A stretch of 25,086 nt of DNA. Source: JBBQDZ01 sp038237515. GTDB lineage: Bacteria > Actinomycetota > Thermoleophilia > Gaiellales > Gaiellaceae. A program made the position numbers and the translations under genes. The DNA lies in assembly GCA_038237515.1 (NCBI GenBank), contig JBBRYP010000066.1, positions 1 to 25,086 of the forward strand, read 5' to 3'. Each line of letters starts with the position of its first letter. The stretch's first letter is position 1. This document shows positions 23,149-25,086 of the stretch, one piece after another. Under the pieces are notes generated by a model. It worked only from the letters and a program-made list of their open reading frames with translations. It was not told where the DNA came from and ran no database searches.

Positions 23149-24852
23149 ATGACGACCGTTCCCTACGACGCTCCCTCCAATCCGGCCAAGCGTCGCAGTG
23201 CAGCCCTGACCGACGGCTACGAGCGCGCCGGAGCGCGCGCGATGCTGAAGGCGACCGGTCTGCACGACGACGATCTCGCGCGGCCGCTGATCGGCGTCGT
23301 CACCGAGTGGATCGAGACGATGCCCTGCAACCTCAATCAGCGCGACCTGGCCCAGCACGTGAAGCGCGGCGTACGGGCTGCGGGTGGGACGCCGCTCGAG
23401 ATCAACACGATCGCGGTCTCCGACGGCGTGTCGATGGGCACCGAGGGCATGCGGGCGGTGCTCGTCTCGCGCGAGGTGATCGCCGACTCGATCGAGCTGG
23501 TCGTGCGGGGGCACCTGCTCGACGGGCTCGTCTGCATCGTCGGCTGCGACAAGACGATCCCGGCCGCGGCGATGGCGCTCGCTCGCCTTGACGTGCCCGG
23601 GCTCGCCCTCTACAACGGCTCGATCGCGCCCGGCCGCGTCGCCGGACGCGAGGTCACGATCGGCGATGTCTACGAGGGCATCGGCGCCTTCGCCGCCGGG
23701 AGGATCGAGGCCCGCGAGCTCTACGCGCTCGAGAGCCGCGCCTGTCCCGGCGCCGGCGCTTGCGGCGGCCAGTTCACCGCGAACACGATGGCGACCGCGC
23801 TCGAGTTCCTCGGGATCAGCCCCGCCGGGTTGAACAGCATCCCTGCCGTCGACCCGCGCAAGGCTGAGGCCGCCGAGCAGACCGGCCGCCTCGTCATGCG
23901 GCTCGTCGCCGAGGACGTCCGGCCCTCGCAGATCATCACGCGCGCCTCCCTGGAGAACGCGGCCGCCGCGATCTCCGCCACCGGCGGCTCGACGAACGGC
24001 GCCCTCCACCTCCTCGCCATCGCCCGTGAGCTGGACCTGCCGTTCTCGCTCGACGACTTCCACGACGTCGTCGCGCGGACGCCGGTGATCGCGAGCCTGA
24101 AGCCGGGTGGCCGCTTCTTCGCCGTCGATCTCCACGAGGCGGGTGGCAATCCCCTCGTCGCGCGGGAGCTCCTGAAGGGCGGCCTGCTCGACGGTGACGC
24201 ACGCAACGTCGACGGCAGGACGGTCTCGGAGATCGCGGCCTCCGCGCAGGAACGACCCGGGCAGGAGGTCGTCGCGCCGATCGAGGCCCCGTTGAAGCCG
24301 ACCGGCGGCCTCGCCGTCCTCCGGGGCAACCTCGCCCCGGAAGGCTGCATCGTCAAGCTCTCCGGCGGCGAGCGGCGGCTGCACCGCGGGCCGGCGCGCG
24401 TCTTCGAGTCCGAGGAGGAATGCTTCGCGGCACTGAAGGAGCAGCTGATCGAGGCTGGTGACGTCGTCGTCCTACGCTACGAGGGGCCGGCCGGCGGGCC
24501 GGGCATGCGCGAGATGTTCCAGATCACGGCGGCGATCGTCGGCGAAGGGCTGGGCGAGAGCGTCGCGCTCGTGACGGATGGACGGTTCTCGGGGGCGACG
24601 CGCGGCCTGATGGTCGGACACGTGAGTCCCGAGGCCGTCCGCGGCGGCCCGATCGCCGCCGTCCGCGAAGGCGACACGGTCGTCATCGACATCGACGGCC
24701 GGGAGCTCTCCCTGGAGGTGTCCGAGGACGAGATCGCCGAGCGCCTCCGAGCCTGGTCTCCGCCCCCACCGCGGTACCGCTCCGGCGCGCTGGCGAAGTA
24801 CGCCTCGCTCGTCTCCTCGGCCTCCGACGGCGCGGTGACGCGGCCGGTCTAG
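23149..24852 (+). CDS. ilvD: Dihydroxy-acid dehydratase (IlvD/EDD family)
   Basis: Iron-sulfur dehydratase of 567 residues. The three [2Fe-2S] cysteines are C60 (MPCNLNQ), C133 (GCDKT) and C205 (CPGAGACGG), spaced as in actinobacterial DHAD; the C-terminus has TDGRFSGATRGL and GHVSPEA. CPGAGACGGQFTANTM favours true dihydroxy-acid dehydratase (valine/isoleucine synthesis) over pentonate or gluconate dehydratases. However, it is the third gene of a sugar-acid operon, 5 bp after an aldolase and with no other ilv gene nearby, so an aldonate substrate must be considered. ATG at 23149 with TAGGGA overlapping the previous stop. Its TAG stop is the start of repeat copy B. Confidence 0.9.
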   Translation: MTTVPYDAPSNPAKRRSAALTDGYERAGARAMLKATGLHDDDLARPLIGVVTEWIETMPCNLNQRDLAQHVKRGVRAAGGTPLEINTIAVSDGVSMGTEGMRAVLVSREVIADSIELVVRGHLLDGLVCIVGCDKTIPAAAMALARLDVPGLALYNGSIAPGRVAGREVTIGDVYEGIGAFAAGRIEARELYALESRACPGAGACGGQFTANTMATALEFLGISPAGLNSIPAVDPRKAEAAEQTGRLVMRLVAEDVRPSQIITRASLENAAAAISATGGSTNGALHLLAIARELDLPFSLDDFHDVVARTPVIASLKPGGRFFAVDLHEAGGNPLVARELLKGGLLDGDARNVDGRTVSEIAASAQERPGQEVVAPIEAPLKPTGGLAVLRGNLAPEGCIVKLSGGERRLHRGPARVFESEEECFAALKEQLIEAGDVVVLRYEGPAGGPGMREMFQITAAIVGEGLGESVALVTDGRFSGATRGLMVGHVSPEAVRGGPIAAVREGDTVVIDIDGRELSLEVSEDEIAERLRAWSPPPPRYRSGALAKYASLVSSASDGAVTRPV

Positions 24853-24949
24853 GCGCCGCTTGCCGGCGCCGCTCAGGACGTGCCGGCTCCGCCCCGTGCG
24901 TCCGTCTGCGTCGCCGGCCGGGAGCGATGTTGACTGACGACACTCCTAG
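24849..24949 (+). repeat. Copy B of the CTAG-bounded palindromic repeat, on a stop codon
   Basis: Homologous to 12566-12670: shared blocks include CTAGGCGCCGCTTG, CTCAGGACGTG, CGTCCGTCTGCGTCGCCGG and the terminal CTCCTAG, with a few substitutions and small gaps. The central stem (about 24876-24903) is less perfect than in copy A. The first TAG is the stop codon of the dehydratase gene. Confidence 0.75.
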
Positions 24950-24992
24950 CCCGGATCGTGCAGTAACAGGCTCAGCTCGGCGCTCGCGTGAT

Positions 24993-25062
24993 CGGTGATG
25001 TCCGCCTGAGCAGGGAGGATTGGGTTATCGAAGCCTTGTCCCCCTGCTCAGGAGGATCACCG
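24993..25062 (+). promoter_or_regulatory. Long hairpin sequestering the ribosome binding site of the next gene
   Basis: Bases 25042-25062 form a continuous 3' arm that pairs with 24993-25015 at 20 of 21 positions, with a two-base bulge (25000-25001) on the 5' side and a 26-base loop. The inner 11 bp (CCTGAGCAGGG, 25005-25015; CCCTGCTCAGG, 25042-25052) are perfect. The 3' arm holds the whole AGGAGG (25050-25055), the spacer and the G of the GTG start. A message entering from upstream would be folded shut. Confidence 0.6.
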
Positions 25063-25086
25063 TGCGGGTGAAGCGTTCGGAGCTGG
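25062..25086 (+). CDS. Start of a gene truncated by the window edge
   Basis: GTG at 25062 lies six bases after a perfect AGGAGG and opens a frame reading VRVKRSEL to the last base. Eight residues do not identify a family. The hairpin over its ribosome site and the repeat copy just before it resemble the left end of an insertion sequence, where such hairpins block transposase synthesis from outside transcripts; a transposase is therefore possible but unproven. Confidence 0.4.

Noticed and set aside
1..25086. CRISPR arrays, tRNA or rRNA genes
   Set aside because: No regularly spaced repeats and no cloverleaf or rRNA-like sequence was noticed. A covariance-model scan was not possible.

Overview
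The window looks like chromosomal DNA of a very GC-rich actinobacterium. Class Thermoleophilia (Gaiella/Solirubrobacter relatives) is my best guess, from GTG/TTG start codons, very short intergenic gaps, TANNNT-type -10 boxes set one step upstream of start codons, and a CUT1 sugar transporter next to sugar-acid enzymes. The assignment is inference; there is no rRNA or marker gene here. Nearly all of the window is dedicated to uptake and oxidative breakdown of sugars and sugar acids.

Left part (1-6000): non-coding DNA with a foldback element, then a DenD-like aldonate dehydrogenase (minus) divergent from an L-rhamnonate dehydratase (plus). The dehydratase is followed by a FadR-type regulator, a VOC protein, a zinc alcohol dehydrogenase and a MalK/UgpC-type ATPase. 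6000-11607: a Tat-exported solute-binding protein, two CUT1 permeases, a lipoprotein alpha/beta hydrolase, and a wrecked threonine dehydratase carrying a frameshift and a displaced second copy of its own N-terminal coding segment. 11652-15318: a DMT exporter, a lone SDR (minus), and a two-gene operon (3-hydroxyacyl-CoA-dehydrogenase-like protein plus epimerase).

Right part (15294-24852): two divergent operons that start 12 bp apart. Leftwards run an apionate-lactonase-like protein, SDR, ketopantoate-reductase-like dehydrogenase, MBL-fold hydrolase, FAH-family hydrolase and cupin; four of the five junctions are four-base start/stop overlaps. Rightwards run a DUF1537 sugar-acid kinase, a class II aldolase and a dihydroxy-acid dehydratase. 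Together they read as a complete lactone -> acid -> oxo-acid -> phosphate -> aldol cleavage route. The substrate is not fixed by the sequence; an apiose-like or other aldonolactone is my proposal. Rhamnonate dehydratase plus the FAH protein and SDRs also fit a diketo-hydrolase rhamnose route.

The most unexpected signal is non-coding: several unrelated 66-166 bp foldback sequences, each bounded by CTAG (or a one-base variant), three of them starting exactly on a gene's TAG stop codon and one filling the whole gap between two permease genes. Two copies (12566-12670 and 24849-24949) are clearly homologous. At the right edge a long hairpin covers the ribosome binding site of a gene that runs off the window.
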